This document shows positions 63,301 to 64,000 of a DNA stretch of 64,000 nt, piece after piece. The notes beneath the pieces are model-generated. The model saw only the letters and a program-made list of their open reading frames with translations. It made no database searches and had not been told where the DNA came from. Source of the DNA: Cinclus cinclus. Taxonomy: Eukaryota; Chordata; Aves; Passeriformes; Cinclidae. The translations under genes and the position numbers were made by a program. Every line of letters starts with the position of its first letter. Within the stretch, counting starts at the first letter, position 1. The stretch covers positions 248,001 through 312,000 of the forward strand of contig NW_026912160.1 in NCBI RefSeq assembly GCF_963662255.1, given 5' to 3'.

Positions 63301-64000
63301 TTTAGGCCCATTGGTGTCAAAAGGGATCATTAGATTGTTAGCCTCCGTAGGGTCACAATGGATCCTTGCTTCTCTTAACCTCTGTGGTGTCACAATGCAT
63401 CCCATGCCCTTTTAGGCCACTTGATGTCACAATGAATTATTTGATTCTTGGCCTCCATGGTGGCATAATACATCCTTGCTTCTATTGGTCCCCGTGCTGT
63501 AACAATCCATCCCTGGCCCTTTTTATAACCCCTGGTGTCACAAGGGATCATTAGATTGTTAGCCTGCATTGGGTCACAATGGTTCCTTGCTTCTCTTAAC
63601 CTCTGTGCTGTCACAATGCATTCCAAGCCCTTTTAGGCCACTTGGTCTTACAATGAACCATTTGATTCTTGGCCTTCATGGTGTCATAATGGTTCCTTGC
63701 TTCTATAGGTCCCCATGCTGTCAGAGTTCATCCGTGGTCCTTTTGCGCCACCTGGTTTCAAAAGGGATTCTTAGATTGTTAGCCTGCATTGGGTCACAAT
63801 GGTTCCTTGCTTCTCTTAACCCCTGTGGTGTCACAATGCATCCCATGCCCTTTTAGGCCACTTGATGTCACAATGAATCATTTGATTCTTGGCCTCCATG
63901 GTGGCATAATTGTACCAGGTTTTACTGGGGCCCCATGCTTTCACAATTCATCCCTGGCCCTTTTAGGCCCATTGGTGTCACAAGGGATCATTAGATTGTT
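60371..64000 (+). repeat. Mosaic family C units to the window end
   Basis: Units continue with mixed subtypes and local similarity to 39-41 kb (GGCGAAATTG, TTTTAACTGGGCC, CCATGTGGTG) and to 20-30 kb. I could not trace a single long duplication here. The last g unit ends in TTTATAACCCC near 63,527. The window stops inside a unit at ATTAGATTGTT, so the array continues. Confidence 0.8.

Larger units (their letters stand above)
20820..63527 (-). promoter_or_regulatory. Main cluster of ~47 TATA-box-like g units
   Basis: The minus strand typically reads GGGGGTATAAAAAGGG, a near-ideal TATA box with G-rich flanks. The first is at 20,820-20,827 and the last at 63,520-63,527; I counted about 47 by eye. 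They are often adjacent (for example 35.3, 35.6, 51.0, 51.2 and 51.4 kb). In most, a CCAAT pentamer lies 41-48 bp upstream on the same strand, in the next unit's TGGGTCA region. No transcript evidence is available from sequence, so function is inference. Confidence 0.4.
1..64000 (+). repeat. 220-bp satellite array filling the entire window
   Basis: Every line of the window is a variant of one 220-bp unit that starts with a CTGTGGTGTCACAATGCA-like segment and ends with a CTTGCTTCTCTTAAC-like segment. About 290 units fit in 64 kb. All units I followed lie in the same orientation, and I found no unique sequence, mobile-element insertion or inversion between them. Both window ends fall inside the array, so its true length is unknown. 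In the first unit the composition is A 41, C 57, G 45, T 77, with one CpG. Long open frames of about 95 codons recur in each unit, but they are a by-product of the repeat and are not genes. I do not recognise the family by sequence. Confidence 0.98.

Noticed and set aside
1..64000. Open frames of about 95 codons recurring on the plus strand once per unit
   Set aside because: They begin at TTG or GTG, span 1.3 units and end at the TAG of CCTTTTAGG. The unit length of 220 is not a multiple of 3, so frame is lost from unit to unit. Substitutions and indels ignore codon position. They are by-products of the repeat.
1..64000. CRISPR array
   Set aside because: The ~37-bp periodicity resembles a CRISPR repeat length, but there are no unique spacers. 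Neighbouring 37-bp segments are related to each other, and the larger period is 220 bp.
1..64000. Human gamma satellite (220 bp)
   Set aside because: Gamma satellite is GC-rich and CpG-rich as I recall it. This array is 46% GC with about one CpG in the first unit. Only the unit length and the presence of CTCF-like sites agree.
1..64000. CENP-B box
   Set aside because: I looked for a TTCG....A..CGGG pattern on both strands of the main subtypes and saw none. CpGs are too rare at the required places.
1..64000. G-quadruplex-forming arrays
   Set aside because: Minus-strand G runs (GGGGG in ACCAGGGGG) occur about once per unit, too far apart for four adjacent runs.
1..64000. CRE/AP-1-like TGATGTCA in subrepeat 2
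   Set aside because: It appears in most units with GATGTCACAATG, but it is one step off the palindromic site and is simply part of the common subrepeat core. There is no independent support.

Overview
The whole 64,000-base window is one uninterrupted, head-to-tail tandem-repeat (satellite) array. I see no protein-coding gene, RNA gene, transposon insertion, CRISPR array or unique-sequence island. The array runs off both ends, and every unit I followed is in the same orientation. The organism cannot be named from the sequence. In the first unit I counted GC 46% (102 of 220) and one CpG where base composition predicts about 12. That is the signature of a heavily CpG-methylated genome, so a vertebrate (perhaps a mammal) is the best guess.

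The array has three nested levels. (1) A degenerate subrepeat of 36-37 bp beginning with a GGTGTCACAATG-like core. (2) Six diverged subrepeats (37+36+37+37+36+37) make a 220-bp monomer, about 290 of which fill the window. (3) Monomer subtypes are ordered into higher-order repeats (HORs), which are themselves copied in kilobase blocks.

Layout: 1-6,598 is family A, a nine-unit block of 1,980 bp followed by three seven-unit blocks of 1,539-1,540 bp. 6,599-11,884 is a mixed zone with five-unit 1,101-bp periodicity. 11,885-14,080 is two 1,098-bp five-unit blocks. 14,301-19,799 is a second copy of the family A region (9+7+9 units). Hybrid units at 19,800-20,536 lead into family B/C, which fills the rest. 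Inside B/C, 20,490-24,583 recurs at 28,413-32,506, with seven-unit 1,540-bp HORs between them. About 31,874-43,640 recurs at 47,282-60,370. Smaller tandem duplications of 1,101, 1,762 and 3,084 bp sit inside these blocks. Several crossover junctions can be narrowed to 40-60 bp, and all fit unequal exchange in phase with the 220-bp unit.

The most interesting signal lies at one place in the monomer, the junction of subrepeats 4 and 5. In family B/C many units carry, on the minus strand, a close match to the vertebrate CTCF motif (TTGACACCAGGGGGCGCAA; 46 core copies found by eye, 45 of them right of 21 kb). Other units carry at the same position GGGGGTATAAAAAGGG, a strong TATA-box match (about 51 copies, 47 right of 20.8 kb). 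A CCAAT box lies upstream of it, and in some units a GCCACCATGG start context lies downstream. In family A the equivalent slot mostly reads CACCCCC instead of CGCCCCC, which looks like CpG decay of the same site. So the right two thirds may be a one-directional array of CTCF-like and promoter-like sites. This is inference from motifs only. All counts were made by eye.
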